From: Chloroflexota bacterium
Lineage (GTDB): Bacteria > Chloroflexota > UBA11872
Length of the DNA: 64,000 nt
Direction: 5' to 3'
Assembly: GCA_026708035.1 (NCBI GenBank)
Contig: JAPOVQ010000003.1
Coordinates: 1 to 64,000, forward strand
Each line of letters starts with the position of its first letter. The first letter of the stretch is position 1. Shown here in pieces: positions 1 to 8,798 of this stretch. Below the pieces are notes generated by a model, which ran no database searches, was not told where the DNA came from, and saw nothing but the letters and a program-made list of their open reading frames with translations. A program made the translations under genes and the position numbers.

Positions 1-1
1 G

Positions 2-1660
2 CTGATCCTCCAGCTGCTCCTCGTCGCGGCCCTGGCCCTGGCGCTGGCACGGCCCGAATGCACCGGCACGCGCACCGTCGGACCGCCGGTGGCGGTGGTG
101 CTGGACGCGTCCATGTCCATGCAGATTGCCGACGTGGGCCGTCCCCGGATCGAAGCCGCCAAGGACCAGGCGATCGCGTTCGTCCGCACGTTGCCCGCCG
201 ACGTGCGCGTGTCGGTGCTCAGCGCCGAGGGCGCGCCGCGGCCGCTGGTAACGCACAGCGCCAACCGATTTGAGATCGAGGCCGCGATCGACGGCATCCG
301 GCCAACCGCCGCCGAGGGTGCGATTCCGGGAACGCTGGACATTGCGCTGTCCCTGGCGCCGCTCGCCGCCGGCGGCATGGTGGCGCTGTTCAGCGACGGC
401 GCGTTCGAGCTGCCGCCGGGCCGCGCCTATGACGACGTGACGGCGTTCATCGTGGCGGGGGACGCGGCCAACGTGGCGCTGGAGCAATTCGCCGTGCGCC
501 GGGAGTTTGGAGAGGCGCGCGGCGTCCAAGGCCTGATCGTGGTCCGCAATGACGGCACGCGGGCGGCCGACGTCACAATCCGTATCGAGGCGGCCGGCAT
601 CGACGTTGCCGAACGCCAACTGACCATCGAGCCGCGCGCCCGCGAAACCTTGCTCATCGACGATCTCGGCGCGGCGCCGGGCTACTCCGCCACCGTGGTG
701 CGCGGCGACGACGGCCTGGCGCTGGACAACACCGCGTATGCGGAGCTGAGCGATCCGCGGAACCTGCGGGTCCTCGTTGTCGGTGAGGAAACCGAGCCGA
801 TCGTGCGGGCGCTGCAAGCGTCGGCCAGGGTCACGGCGGCCGGCGGAACGCCGGGCGAGTTCGACACCGAGCGCCCGCACGACGTCTACGTGTTCCAAGG
901 CTGGCTGCCCGAGTCGCTGCCCAACGCCTCGGTGGTGTTGGTGGGTCCGCCGGATGTCGAGGCGCTTGGGATTCAGGAGCTCCCCGCGCTGGAGTCCGCG
1001 CCCCGCGCCGCCCGGGACAGCGTGCTCCTGAGGCACGTGGACCCGATCGCGATCACCCTGCCGCAGGCGCGGCGCTATGGTGCACCGGCCGAGCTTGCAG
1101 TCGACCTGGACGTCGACGGCGGCGCCGTGCTGGCCCACGGGATCATGGACCGGCGGCGGCTGGTGCTCATCGGGCTCGACCTGCTGTCCCCGATCGCCAC
1201 CATCGCCCCCTGGTACCCCGTGCTGTGGAGCAACGTCCTGCAGTGGGCCGATCCGTTCAACCCGCGCGGGGGCGATGCGCCGCTCACCCCCGACCGGCCG
1301 GCGCGGCTGATTCCGCACCCGCTCGCCGACGCGTTCGAAGTGGTGCACCCGAGCGGGACTCGGACGGAATTCCCGGTCACCGCCCCCGCGGTGCTCGACG
1401 CCGGCGAGATCGGGACCTACGTCGTGCGGCAATACCGCGATGGCCAGGTGCTGTCGCAGACACGCCTGGTGGTCGAGCCGCCCGAGGGAGAAGTTGGCAC
1501 CGGTTTCGCCCAGACGATGACGGGCGCCGCGGCGCCCACGGCCGGCGCGACCGCGGGGGTGCCGGAGACCGTCCGGCTGTGGCCGGTCTTCGCCGCGCTG
1601 GCGTTGTTCTTCCTGATCGCCGAGTGGTGGTGGTTCCACCGCGTTCGCGGGTTGCGGTAG
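2..1660 (+). CDS. BatA/VWA-type membrane protein, 5' end outside window
   Basis: The reading frame is open from base 2, so the true start lies left of the window and only the last 552 residues are visible. The visible part begins with a hydrophobic helix, then a von Willebrand factor A-like domain whose metal-site motif DASMS is intact. A beta-rich middle region follows, and a second transmembrane helix sits at the very C-terminus before a short basic tail. This architecture (helix, VWA domain, helix) is that of aerotolerance-related BatA-type or chloroflexal VWA proteins facing the outside of the membrane. The stop is 4 bases before the GTG of the next, larger VWA gene, so the two are probably one operon acting together. 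Substrate or partner is unknown. Confidence 0.8.
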   Translation: MILQLLLVAALALALARPECTGTRTVGPPVAVVLDASMSMQIADVGRPRIEAAKDQAIAFVRTLPADVRVSVLSAEGAPRPLVTHSANRFEIEAAIDGIRPTAAEGAIPGTLDIALSLAPLAAGGMVALFSDGAFELPPGRAYDDVTAFIVAGDAANVALEQFAVRREFGEARGVQGLIVVRNDGTRAADVTIRIEAAGIDVAERQLTIEPRARETLLIDDLGAAPGYSATVVRGDDGLALDNTAYAELSDPRNLRVLVVGEETEPIVRALQASARVTAAGGTPGEFDTERPHDVYVFQGWLPESLPNASVVLVGPPDVEALGIQELPALESAPRAARDSVLLRHVDPIAITLPQARRYGAPAELAVDLDVDGGAVLAHGIMDRRRLVLIGLDLLSPIATIAPWYPVLWSNVLQWADPFNPRGGDAPLTPDRPARLIPHPLADAFEVVHPSGTRTEFPVTAPAVLDAGEIGTYVVRQYRDGQVLSQTRLVVEPPEGEVGTGFAQTMTGAAAPTAGATAGVPETVRLWPVFAALALFFLIAEWWWFHRVRGLR

Positions 1661-1664
1661 CGCC

Positions 1665-4313
1665 GTGACGCTGGATCGCATCTGGCTGCTCGCCTTCCTG
1701 GCGCTCATCCCGCTCGCCATTTGGATGACGCACGCGAGCCGCGCCCGACTCTCGCGGCGACGCACAGCCGTTGCCGCGATCCTGCGCTCGGTGGCCATCG
1801 CCGCCATGGTGGTGGCGCTGGCCGGACCCGGAGGCGGCAGCGGCCCACCCGTCACGATCTTCGCCGTTGACACCTCGGCCAGCGTGCCGCTGGCCGATCA
1901 GGCCCTGGCCATGGGGCAGGTCGAAGACTTCGCGCGGGCCTTCAGCTCCGACACACCGGTCGGCGTGGTTCAGTTCGCTGGCCGCGCCGCGGTGCTCGCC
2001 TCACCTGATCGTCTGGAGGAGGCCCCGCCGCTCACGGCAGCGGTGCCGACCGACGCGACGGATCTGGCGCAGGGCCTCTCGGCGGCCCTGGCGCTCGTGC
2101 CGCCCGATCGTGAGGGCCGGATCGTGCTCGTCAGCGACGGCAACCCGACGGCGGGCAATCTTGACGCGGCGATCAACGCGGCGGTCGTCCGCGGCGTCAC
2201 GGTCTCCCCGATGCCGGTGGCGAGCGAGGCCGGCACCGACCTGGCCATCGACGGTCTCGACGTGCCCCCGGCGGTGCGCCGGGGCGCGGCGGCCCAGGCG
2301 CAGATCACGGTCGTGTCCGGCCGTCTCACCAGCGCACGACTCCGGCTGTGGAGCGCGGGCACGCTGCTCAGCGACGCCCAGGTCGAGCTTCGCCCGGGTC
2401 GCCAGACCTTCATCGCGGACTTGACCGGCCTGCCCGACGGCTTTCACCGCCTGCGAGCGGAGCTGCTGGAGGACGCCGACGTGCGGCGGGCCAACAACGT
2501 GGCCGAGGCCGCCACCTGGGTGCAGCCGGCGGGATCGATTCTGCTCGTCGGCGACGCCGTGGCGCCGGCAGTCCAGGGGGCGCTCGCGGCGTCCGGCCTC
2601 GACATCACCGCGGTCCGACCGGCGGACCTCGAGTCCACAGCGCTCAGAGAATTCGACGCCGTGGTGATGACCGATACCGCCGCCGATTCGCTGAGTCGCA
2701 TCCAGATGGAATCGCTGCGGGAGTACGTGCGCGACGGCTACGGCCTCGTGGTGGCCGGCGGCGCCCAAAGCTACGCCGCGGGCGGGTATGAAGGCACGCC
2801 GCTGGACGAGGTGCTTCCCGTGTGGTCGAACCCAACCGAGGCGCGGCCCGACCCACGCCTGGCCATCGTGCTGCTGATCGATCGATCGTCGAGCATGTCG
2901 CGGGAGACGCCCGACGACAAAGTCAAGATCGACCTGGCGATCCAGGGGGCCGTGGAGGCGGTGGAGGTGCTCGACGAAGGCGACATCATCGGCGTGATCG
3001 CCTTCGACGAAAACACGCAGTGGGTCGTCCCGCCGCGCGCCATGGAAAGCGTCACCGACCTCTCAAGCGTGGTCGACGCCATCCAGCGGATTCAGATCGG
3101 CAATCTGACCGACATGTTCCTCGCCATGTATACGGCCAGGGAGCGACTGCAACGGGTCGACGCCTCCGTGAAGCACGTGATCCTGCTGACGGACGGCAAG
3201 GCCCACCGCGGCGACTTCGAGGCGATGACCCGCTCGATGCGGCGGCGCGATATCACCATCTCGTCCATCGCCATCGGGGAAGACGCGGACAAGGACCTGC
3301 TGACCGAGGTGGCGCGACTGGGCAACGGCCGCTACTACTTCGCACCCACGGCCAGCGACCTGCCGCGGGTCCTGACGCAAGAGACGCGGTTGGCCGGCGA
3401 GTTCGCCATCGTCGAGCGGGAGTTTCAGCCGCGGCTCCAGACGCCCAGCCCGGTCTTTGCCGGCGAGCTGCAGGGGCAGGCGCTGCCCAACCTGACGGGC
3501 TACGTCCGCACGCGGGCCAAGCCCACGGCCGAGGTCGTGCTGGCCTCCGATAGCAACGATCCCATCCTGGCGCAGTGGCAGTTCGGCCGTGGTCGCGCAG
3601 TGGCCTGGACATCGGATCTCGGGGGCGACTGGGCCGAGGACTGGTCCCAATGGCCCATGTTCGCCGCCTACCTGCGCCAGGCGGTGGACTGGGTGATGCC
3701 GCCGCCCGACGGGACGCTCGCGGAAGGCCTGTACCCGGTCGTGGAGGCCACCGCCGAGCGCACCACGATCACGATCGACTCGCTGGAGTCCGACGGGAGC
3801 TTCCGAAACGGGCTGGACACGAGCGTGCGACTGATCTCACCCGGGGGTGAAACGCTGGCCCACACCGCCCACCAGTCAGCGCCCGGCCGCTACACGCTCG
3901 ACACGGCCAGCCCTCCGCCGGGCGTCTACGAGGTCCAGATCGAGCAACGCACCGCCGGGGCGCTGGTGGCGAGCAGCCAGACGTCGCTCGTGGTGCCCGC
4001 GCGCGCGGAATTCCGCAGCATCGAGCCCGACCTGGCCACGCTGCGCCGCATCGCGGCGGCGACGGGCGGCGCGATGGTCGAGACGCCGACGGATCTTGCC
4101 CGCACCGCGCTCCGCGCCACGCCCGGGGGTCAGCACCTGGGATGGCCGCTGTTTCTCACCATCGGGCTGCTGTGCGCCGTGGCCGACATCGGCGTTCGCC
4201 GGGTTCGCGGTACCCCGCGCGAGGTCTGGGAACAGCTTCGGGAGCGTGTAGAATCGCTGCGTACGGCGCTTCGTTCGCTGCGCCGCCTGCGGCGCTTCCG
4301 ACAGCGCCCCTGA
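1665..4313 (+). CDS. Large membrane protein with two VWA domains and a glutamine-amidotransferase-like domain
   Basis: The GTG start lies 4 bases after the upstream VWA gene. Two transmembrane helices (about residues 5-23 and 37-53) are followed by a first VWA domain with DTSAS at 69-73. A beta-sandwich follows, then a class I glutamine-amidotransferase-like Rossmann segment at about 290-385. A second VWA domain has DRSSS at 406-410, then more beta-rich sequence and a C-terminal helix with a very basic tail. Proteins of this build (about 850-900 residues) are common in Chloroflexota and planctomycetes beside BatA-like genes. They are thought to be envelope proteins that bind metal-dependent ligands, and catalytic amidotransferase activity is not expected. 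The partner and physiological role are unknown. Confidence 0.85.
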   Translation: MTLDRIWLLAFLALIPLAIWMTHASRARLSRRRTAVAAILRSVAIAAMVVALAGPGGGSGPPVTIFAVDTSASVPLADQALAMGQVEDFARAFSSDTPVGVVQFAGRAAVLASPDRLEEAPPLTAAVPTDATDLAQGLSAALALVPPDREGRIVLVSDGNPTAGNLDAAINAAVVRGVTVSPMPVASEAGTDLAIDGLDVPPAVRRGAAAQAQITVVSGRLTSARLRLWSAGTLLSDAQVELRPGRQTFIADLTGLPDGFHRLRAELLEDADVRRANNVAEAATWVQPAGSILLVGDAVAPAVQGALAASGLDITAVRPADLESTALREFDAVVMTDTAADSLSRIQMESLREYVRDGYGLVVAGGAQSYAAGGYEGTPLDEVLPVWSNPTEARPDPRLAIVLLIDRSSSMSRETPDDKVKIDLAIQGAVEAVEVLDEGDIIGVIAFDENTQWVVPPRAMESVTDLSSVVDAIQRIQIGNLTDMFLAMYTARERLQRVDASVKHVILLTDGKAHRGDFEAMTRSMRRRDITISSIAIGEDADKDLLTEVARLGNGRYYFAPTASDLPRVLTQETRLAGEFAIVEREFQPRLQTPSPVFAGELQGQALPNLTGYVRTRAKPTAEVVLASDSNDPILAQWQFGRGRAVAWTSDLGGDWAEDWSQWPMFAAYLRQAVDWVMPPPDGTLAEGLYPVVEATAERTTITIDSLESDGSFRNGLDTSVRLISPGGETLAHTAHQSAPGRYTLDTASPPPGVYEVQIEQRTAGALVASSQTSLVVPARAEFRSIEPDLATLRRIAAATGGAMVETPTDLARTALRATPGGQHLGWPLFLTIGLLCAVADIGVRRVRGTPREVWEQLRERVESLRTALRSLRRLRRFRQRP

Positions 4314-4328
4314 CATCGTTTCTAGCCT

Positions 4329-5711
4329 GTGAATAACCCCATCGGGCGCCTCGCGCAATCATTTCAGCGGGCGGGGTTTGCCCTGTATCTGGTCGGTGGC
4401 CCCGTGCGCGACCGCATCCTCGGGCGCGAGTCTGCGGACTTGGACTTCACCACCGACGCGCGCCCGCCCGAGATCAAAGTGTTGCTGCGCCGCGCCGGCG
4501 CCGACCATATCTACGCCGTGGGCGAGCGGTTCGGCACCATCGGCGCGATCTTCGGCGACATGCCGGTCGAGATCACCACCTATCGGTCGGAAACCTACGA
4601 ACCCGGCTCACGCAAGCCAAGCGTGACGTTCGGCCACTCGCTGGAGGGCGATCTCTCCCGCCGCGACTTCACGGTGAACGCCATCACGCAGGACATCGCG
4701 ACGGGCCGCATCTTCGACCCGCTGGGCGGACTCGGCGACATCGCGCGGCGCGTGATTCGGGCCGTGGGCACCCCCGACGACCGGTTCCGCGAAGACCCCC
4801 TGCGCGTGCTGCGGGCCGTGCGCTTCGCCGCCCAACTGGATTTCACGATCGACCGCGACACGGCCGCCGCCATGCGCCGCCAGGCCACGGGCTTGGGGAC
4901 GATCAGCGCCGAGCGGATCGGCGCGGAAATGCACCTCATCATGGCCTCGGACCGCCCCAACCGCGCCATCGTGACGCTGCTGGAGCTCGGGCTGCTGGGC
5001 TTCGTGATTCCCGAGCTGATCGCCATGCAGTCCACGGTTCAGGACGAGCGGCACGAGCACAAGGACGTGTTCGCCCACACCATGCGCGTGCTCGCCGGGA
5101 CGCCGAACCGCCTGGAGTTGCGCTGGGGCGCCCTGCTGCACGACGTGGGCAAGCCCGCCACCAAGACCGTGCGTCGCGGGCGGGTGCACTTCTACGGCCA
5201 TGCCGAGGTCGGCGCCCGCATGACGCGCACCATCCTGGAGCGGCTGCGCGCCGACAACCGGCTGACCGACCGCGTCTGCCACATCGTGGTGCTGCACATG
5301 CGCGCCAACGGCTACGAGCCGTCGTGGACGGACGGCGCGGTGCGGCGCTTCATCCGCGAAGCCGGCGCGGAGCTCGACAACCTGCTCGCCCTGTCCCGCG
5401 CCGACATCACCAGCTATCGGCCGCGGCGCGTCGAGACGGGACTCGCCCGCGTCGCCGAGTTGCGGGCGCGCTGCGACAGCCTGATGGCCGAGCAGGACGT
5501 CACCGCCCTGGACAGCCCCCTGGACGGCCATGCCCTCATGGAGCTGTTCCAGCGCCCGCCCGGCCCATGGATCAAGCCCGTCAAACAGCACTTGCTCAAT
5601 CTCGTGCTCGACGGTGAGCTGGCCCCGGACGACACCGAAGGAGCGACCGAGATCGCGCGCGAGCTGGTCGAGCGTGAGTCGGGCATAGCGGCCGCACCGG
5701 CCAAGGCCTAG
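4329..5711 (+). CDS. CCA tRNA nucleotidyltransferase / poly(A) polymerase family protein
   Basis: This is a class II nucleotidyltransferase of 460 residues with a GTG start. The N-terminal head carries the signature GGPVRD (23-28) and the metal-binding carboxylates D37 and D39 in ADLDF. The neck contains the expected DDRFREDPLRVLRAVRFAAQ-type motif that binds the incoming nucleotide. The C-terminal half contains an HD phosphohydrolase domain with LLHDVGKP. The enzyme adds CCA to tRNA 3' ends or is a related nucleotide-adding enzyme; family members cannot be told apart by eye. It follows the VWA gene by 15 bases and precedes a small gene by 4, so it is probably co-transcribed with both. Confidence 0.88.
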   Translation: MNNPIGRLAQSFQRAGFALYLVGGPVRDRILGRESADLDFTTDARPPEIKVLLRRAGADHIYAVGERFGTIGAIFGDMPVEITTYRSETYEPGSRKPSVTFGHSLEGDLSRRDFTVNAITQDIATGRIFDPLGGLGDIARRVIRAVGTPDDRFREDPLRVLRAVRFAAQLDFTIDRDTAAAMRRQATGLGTISAERIGAEMHLIMASDRPNRAIVTLLELGLLGFVIPELIAMQSTVQDERHEHKDVFAHTMRVLAGTPNRLELRWGALLHDVGKPATKTVRRGRVHFYGHAEVGARMTRTILERLRADNRLTDRVCHIVVLHMRANGYEPSWTDGAVRRFIREAGAELDNLLALSRADITSYRPRRVETGLARVAELRARCDSLMAEQDVTALDSPLDGHALMELFQRPPGPWIKPVKQHLLNLVLDGELAPDDTEGATEIARELVERESGIAAAPAKA

Positions 5712-5715
5712 CTCG

Positions 5716-5931
5716 GTGGAGTCCAGCGCCGACCAGTGGGAGCGCCTACGGGGCTGGCTCCAGCGCAAGATTGCCCAGATGGCGGAAGGCGATTTCGAAC
5801 GCCTGCCGCCGCAGTTCAGCGATGACCGCGGCCGTCGGGCCAGTGAGGCCTATGAGACGGTGCTGCTGGCGATGGAGGTCCTCGAAGGGCGGCGCGGCAC
5901 GGTTGTCCGCCAGCCCGACGACACGACCTGA
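5716..5931 (+). CDS. Small hypothetical protein downstream of the CCA-adding enzyme
   Basis: A 71-residue soluble protein starts at a GTG only 4 bases after the stop of the nucleotidyltransferase gene. It is mostly predicted helix, with two charged amphipathic stretches (about 5-25 and 38-58), no cysteines, no membrane segment and no motif I recognise. The tight spacing and the codon pattern of the surrounding genes support a real gene translated together with its upstream neighbour. A role with tRNA or RNA is only guilt by association. Confidence 0.6.
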   Translation: MESSADQWERLRGWLQRKIAQMAEGDFERLPPQFSDDRGRRASEAYETVLLAMEVLEGRRGTVVRQPDDTT

Positions 5932-5950
5932 GCGGGGCCGCGCTCCCCTT

Positions 5951-6161
5951 CCGGTGGCCTAGGCTGCGTGCAGCCTGGGAACACTCCCCGCAAACCACGT
6001 CTGATCGCTTTGATTGTCACTCCGAGCCGCAGGCGAGGAATCTCAGACGTACGTTCTCGGAAGCAGAAAGTGAGATTCCCGCACCCCGGAACCTGGATTC
6101 CGGCTTTCGCCGGAATGACGGAAGGGCAGATCCGGTGGCCCGGGCTGCGTGCAGCCTGGGA
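5951..6161. repeat. Composite repeat element bounded by 30-bp near-identical direct repeats
   Basis: Two 30-base copies, at 5951-5980 and 6132-6161, differ at only two adjacent positions. Each contains a palindromic core (GGCTGC, two bases, GCAGCC). Between them are a 9-base inverted repeat (GGAATCTCA at 6037-6045 and TGAGATTCC at 6071-6079) around the palindrome ACGTACGT at 6047-6054, and one copy of the dispersed 32-base REP-like repeat at 6094-6125. The element fills most of the gap between the small gene and the GMC oxidoreductase gene. It has no coding capacity that I trust. The arrangement resembles a non-autonomous mobile or REP-type composite element. Confidence 0.65.
6094..6125 (+). 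repeat. REP-like dispersed repeat, copy 1
   Basis: A 32-base unit whose core is an imperfect hairpin: ATTCCGGC, a short TTTC-type loop, then GCCGGAAT, followed by GACGGAAGG. Closely related copies lie at 46809-46840 and 48280-48311. All three are intergenic and in the same orientation relative to the window. Confidence 0.75.
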
Positions 6162-6206
6162 TAGTCGTGCGCCCACCCGACCGGTCGCCGCCCGCGACGC
6201 GCTAGC

Positions 6207-7853
6207 ATGAGCCGTCTCGTCCCCGAGTCCAGCGAAGTGCCACAGGACCCTGACGCCACCGACGTATTGATCATCGGCGCCGGCGCTTCGGGCGCCGCCG
6301 TGGCCTGGTCTCTGGCTCGGGCCGGCATCGGGGTCACCTGCCTGGAGCAGGGCGGATGGCTGGATCGCACCGACTATCCGCACGAGTTGCCGGACTGGGA
6401 GATGCACCGGCAGACCGACTTTTCCAACGATCCAAACGTGCGCGGGCGGCCCGAGGACTACCCGCTCAACAATGCCGACACGCCCATCGCGCCGCTCATG
6501 TTCAACGCCGTGGGCGGCAGCACCATCCACTGGGCGGGCCACTTCCCGCGATTTCGGCCATCCGACTTCCGCGTGCGCGCGCTGGACGGGGTGGCCGACG
6601 ACTGGCCCATCGTCTATGAGGACCTGGAGCCCTTCTACGAAGAAAACGACCTCAACGTTGGCGTGGCCGGGCTCAGCGGCGATCCGGCCAATCCGCCGCG
6701 CGGCCCGCGGCCGCTGCCGCCGGTCGCGCTCGATCCCGCCGCGTACGTCTTCATCGACGGACTCGAAAAGCTCGGCTGGCATTGGTGGCCGGCCGACGGC
6801 GCCTTGCTTACCGCGCCCTACGGCGACGGCCGCCACGTGTGCAACCGTTGCGGTCCGTGCGACTTGGGGTGCCCGAACGGCGCCATGTCGAGCGCCCACG
6901 TCACCTATTGGCCCAAGGCCCTGGACCACGGCGCGCGCCTCGTGACCCACGCCCGCGTGCGCGAGATCACGGTCGATGCCCGCGGCCGGGCGTCCGGCGC
7001 CGTCTACTACGACCGGGACGGCGTGGCGCGACACCAAGCCGCACGCGCGGTCGTGATGGCGTGCAACGGCGTGGGCACACCGCGTCTGCTGCTCAACTCC
7101 GCCTCGGCGCTGTTTCCCGACGGGCTCGCCAACTCGAGCGGGTATGTCGGCCGGAACCTGATGTTCCATCCCATCGGCTTCGTGAGCGGAGAGTTCGAGG
7201 AAGATCTGGTTGGTTACCAGGGTCCGCTCGGCGTGCTGCTCCACTGCCAGGAGTTCTACGAAACCGACTTGTCGCGAGGCTTCGTGCGTGGATGCCAGAT
7301 GCAACTGCATCACGATTTCGGCCCGCTGAGCACGGCGCTCGGGGGGTTTACGGCACACCGCGTACCCTGGGGCGCCGATCACCATCGGGTGATGCGAAAG
7401 CGGCTCGGCCGCACGCTGTCGATCACCGCGATGACCGAGGATCTGCCGGAGCTTCACAATCGGGTCACGCTCGACGAGACCCTCACCGACAGCCACGGAA
7501 TCCCGGCGCCAAAGATCAGCTACACGCTGAGCGACAACACGCAGCGCGCGATCGACTTCGTGGTCGCGCGGGCGCGCGAGCTCCTCGAAACGTGCGGTGC
7601 GCACGAGGTGCGGGAGCTGCCCTGCGTTCCCGAGTCGGGCTGGCACCTGATGGGAACGGCGCGGATGGGGAACGACCCGGAAACCTCGGTGGTGGACCGC
7701 TGGGGCCGCGCCCACGACGTGCCAAATCTATTCGTGGTCGACGCCAGCCTCTTCGTGACCGGGGCGCCGGTCAACCCCACCAGTACGATTCAGGCGCTGG
7801 CCCTGCGCACGGCAAGCTGGATCGGCGCCCATCACCGCGAGATCGCCGCGTGA
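6207..7853 (+). CDS. GMC-family FAD-dependent oxidoreductase with a four-cysteine cluster motif
   Basis: A 548-residue flavoprotein. The FAD-binding Rossmann motif GAGASG is at 24-29. A C-terminal GMC domain contains the active-site histidine in GWHLMGTARMG and the asparagine in VNPTSTIQ. The central cysteines C212, C215, C218 and C222 (CNRCGPCDLGC) are typical of the gluconate/sorbitol/fructose dehydrogenase branch of the family and may bind an iron-sulfur cluster. These enzymes oxidise alcohol groups of sugars or sugar acids and pass electrons to a membrane acceptor. The next gene starts inside this stop codon (GTGA overlap) and encodes the usual small partner subunit. No Tat or Sec signal is visible at the N-terminus. 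Confidence 0.88.
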   Translation: MSRLVPESSEVPQDPDATDVLIIGAGASGAAVAWSLARAGIGVTCLEQGGWLDRTDYPHELPDWEMHRQTDFSNDPNVRGRPEDYPLNNADTPIAPLMFNAVGGSTIHWAGHFPRFRPSDFRVRALDGVADDWPIVYEDLEPFYEENDLNVGVAGLSGDPANPPRGPRPLPPVALDPAAYVFIDGLEKLGWHWWPADGALLTAPYGDGRHVCNRCGPCDLGCPNGAMSSAHVTYWPKALDHGARLVTHARVREITVDARGRASGAVYYDRDGVARHQAARAVVMACNGVGTPRLLLNSASALFPDGLANSSGYVGRNLMFHPIGFVSGEFEEDLVGYQGPLGVLLHCQEFYETDLSRGFVRGCQMQLHHDFGPLSTALGGFTAHRVPWGADHHRVMRKRLGRTLSITAMTEDLPELHNRVTLDETLTDSHGIPAPKISYTLSDNTQRAIDFVVARARELLETCGAHEVRELPCVPESGWHLMGTARMGNDPETSVVDRWGRAHDVPNLFVVDASLFVTGAPVNPTSTIQALALRTASWIGAHHREIAA

Positions 7854-8308
7854 ACGCCGAGTTGCGCTTCCTGACCGACGAGCAGTTGCGCCTGGCAACG
7901 GCCGTGCTGGACGTGATCGTCCCGCCCGATGGCGAAAGGCCAGGCGCCGGCGGGGCCGGAGGCGCCGAGCGCTTGGACGCCATCCTGGCCGAGCGACCCG
8001 ACGTCAGGCGCCCGGTGCTCGAAGCGCTGCGGGCGATTGACATCGCCGCCGGCCCACGCGGTTTTCTGGCACGTGATTCCGCGACCCGGCCCGATGTCTT
8101 GCGAACGGTTGAGATGGCGCAACCCGAGGCCTTCACCGCCCTGGTCACGCAGACATACAACGCCTACTACACGTGCCCCAAGGTTCGCCGTGAATTAGGC
8201 TTCACACCCGAGAATCCGCAGCCCGAGGGATACACGCAAGCCCGACCCTTCGACCCCACCCTGCTCGAAGGTGTGCGCACGCGCAATCGGACCTGGCGCC
8301 GCGTTTAG
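7850..8308 (+). CDS. Gluconate 2-dehydrogenase subunit 3-like protein
   Basis: A 152-residue protein starting at a GTG that overlaps the stop of the GMC oxidoreductase by 4 bases, indicating translational coupling. The N-terminal pattern (LTDEQLRLATAVLDVIVPPD) and the C-terminal YTCPKVRRELGF-type segment match the gluconate 2-dehydrogenase subunit 3 family. That family escorts or stabilises the GMC dehydrogenase subunit. Family members generally carry a Tat signal peptide; this one has none visible, so the complex may be cytoplasmic or the true signal may be lost. No cytochrome c subunit follows, so the electron acceptor is not apparent here. Confidence 0.8.
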   Translation: MNAELRFLTDEQLRLATAVLDVIVPPDGERPGAGGAGGAERLDAILAERPDVRRPVLEALRAIDIAAGPRGFLARDSATRPDVLRTVEMAQPEAFTALVTQTYNAYYTCPKVRRELGFTPENPQPEGYTQARPFDPTLLEGVRTRNRTWRRV

Positions 8309-8338
8309 TTGCGACGGCCGGTGGCCGCCGAGATTGGC

Positions 8339-8599
8339 TTACGCCTTCTGCACGCCCAGGTCGCCGGCCCGCATTTCGAACTGAACCTTGAAGCCGGACT
8401 GCGCGGCTGCCGACTGGATGCGGCCGCGAATCGTGGGCTGTCGCTTCTTCTCTTGATCCGAGAGGCTGATGACTACCCACTCGCCACGCGACGTTTTATC
8501 CAGACGGTCGACAATCTCGCGAATCTCAGGGCTGATGCGACGAGAACGCTGTGGTCGCTGCTTCCAGTCGCCGGTTGAAACTACCTCTTTGACCTTCAT
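8339..8599 (-). CDS. Small basic hypothetical protein
   Basis: An 86-residue basic protein on the minus strand. I chose the ATG at 8599 because GAGGA lies at a suitable distance upstream; an upstream in-frame ATG would lack this. The sequence is rich in Arg, Lys and Gln, has a helix around residues 22-36 and a likely beta-strand around 41-48, and has no signal peptide or membrane segment. It lies downstream of pyrK but about 200 bases away, in a stretch visibly less GC-rich than its neighbours. It may therefore be acquired and independently expressed. I do not recognise the family; nucleic-acid binding is only a guess from its charge. Confidence 0.55.
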   Translation of the reverse strand: MKVKEVVSTGDWKQRPQRSRRISPEIREIVDRLDKTSRGEWVVISLSDQEKKRQPTIRGRIQSAAAQSGFKVQFEMRAGDLGVQKA

Positions 8600-8798
8600 C
8601 CGATTCCTCACTCCTGTCGAACAATCCACATTGGATCGGGTCATCATGACACACGCCAATCGTCTGATGCAAATGTCGGACCAGTGTTGAAGCTATCCGG
8701 GATGTAATCGTGGCAATACTGGGCGGGCGGCTGCCGGTGCCTTGCACGCTATCTTTTTGCGACCTTGTATTGCGGCAATTGGTGCGCTGCCGGGTGAT

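Noticed and set aside
5932-6206. Short open frames in the gap before the GMC gene
   Set aside because: The sequence is dominated by the composite repeat; frames there have no ribosome-binding site and no conserved feature.
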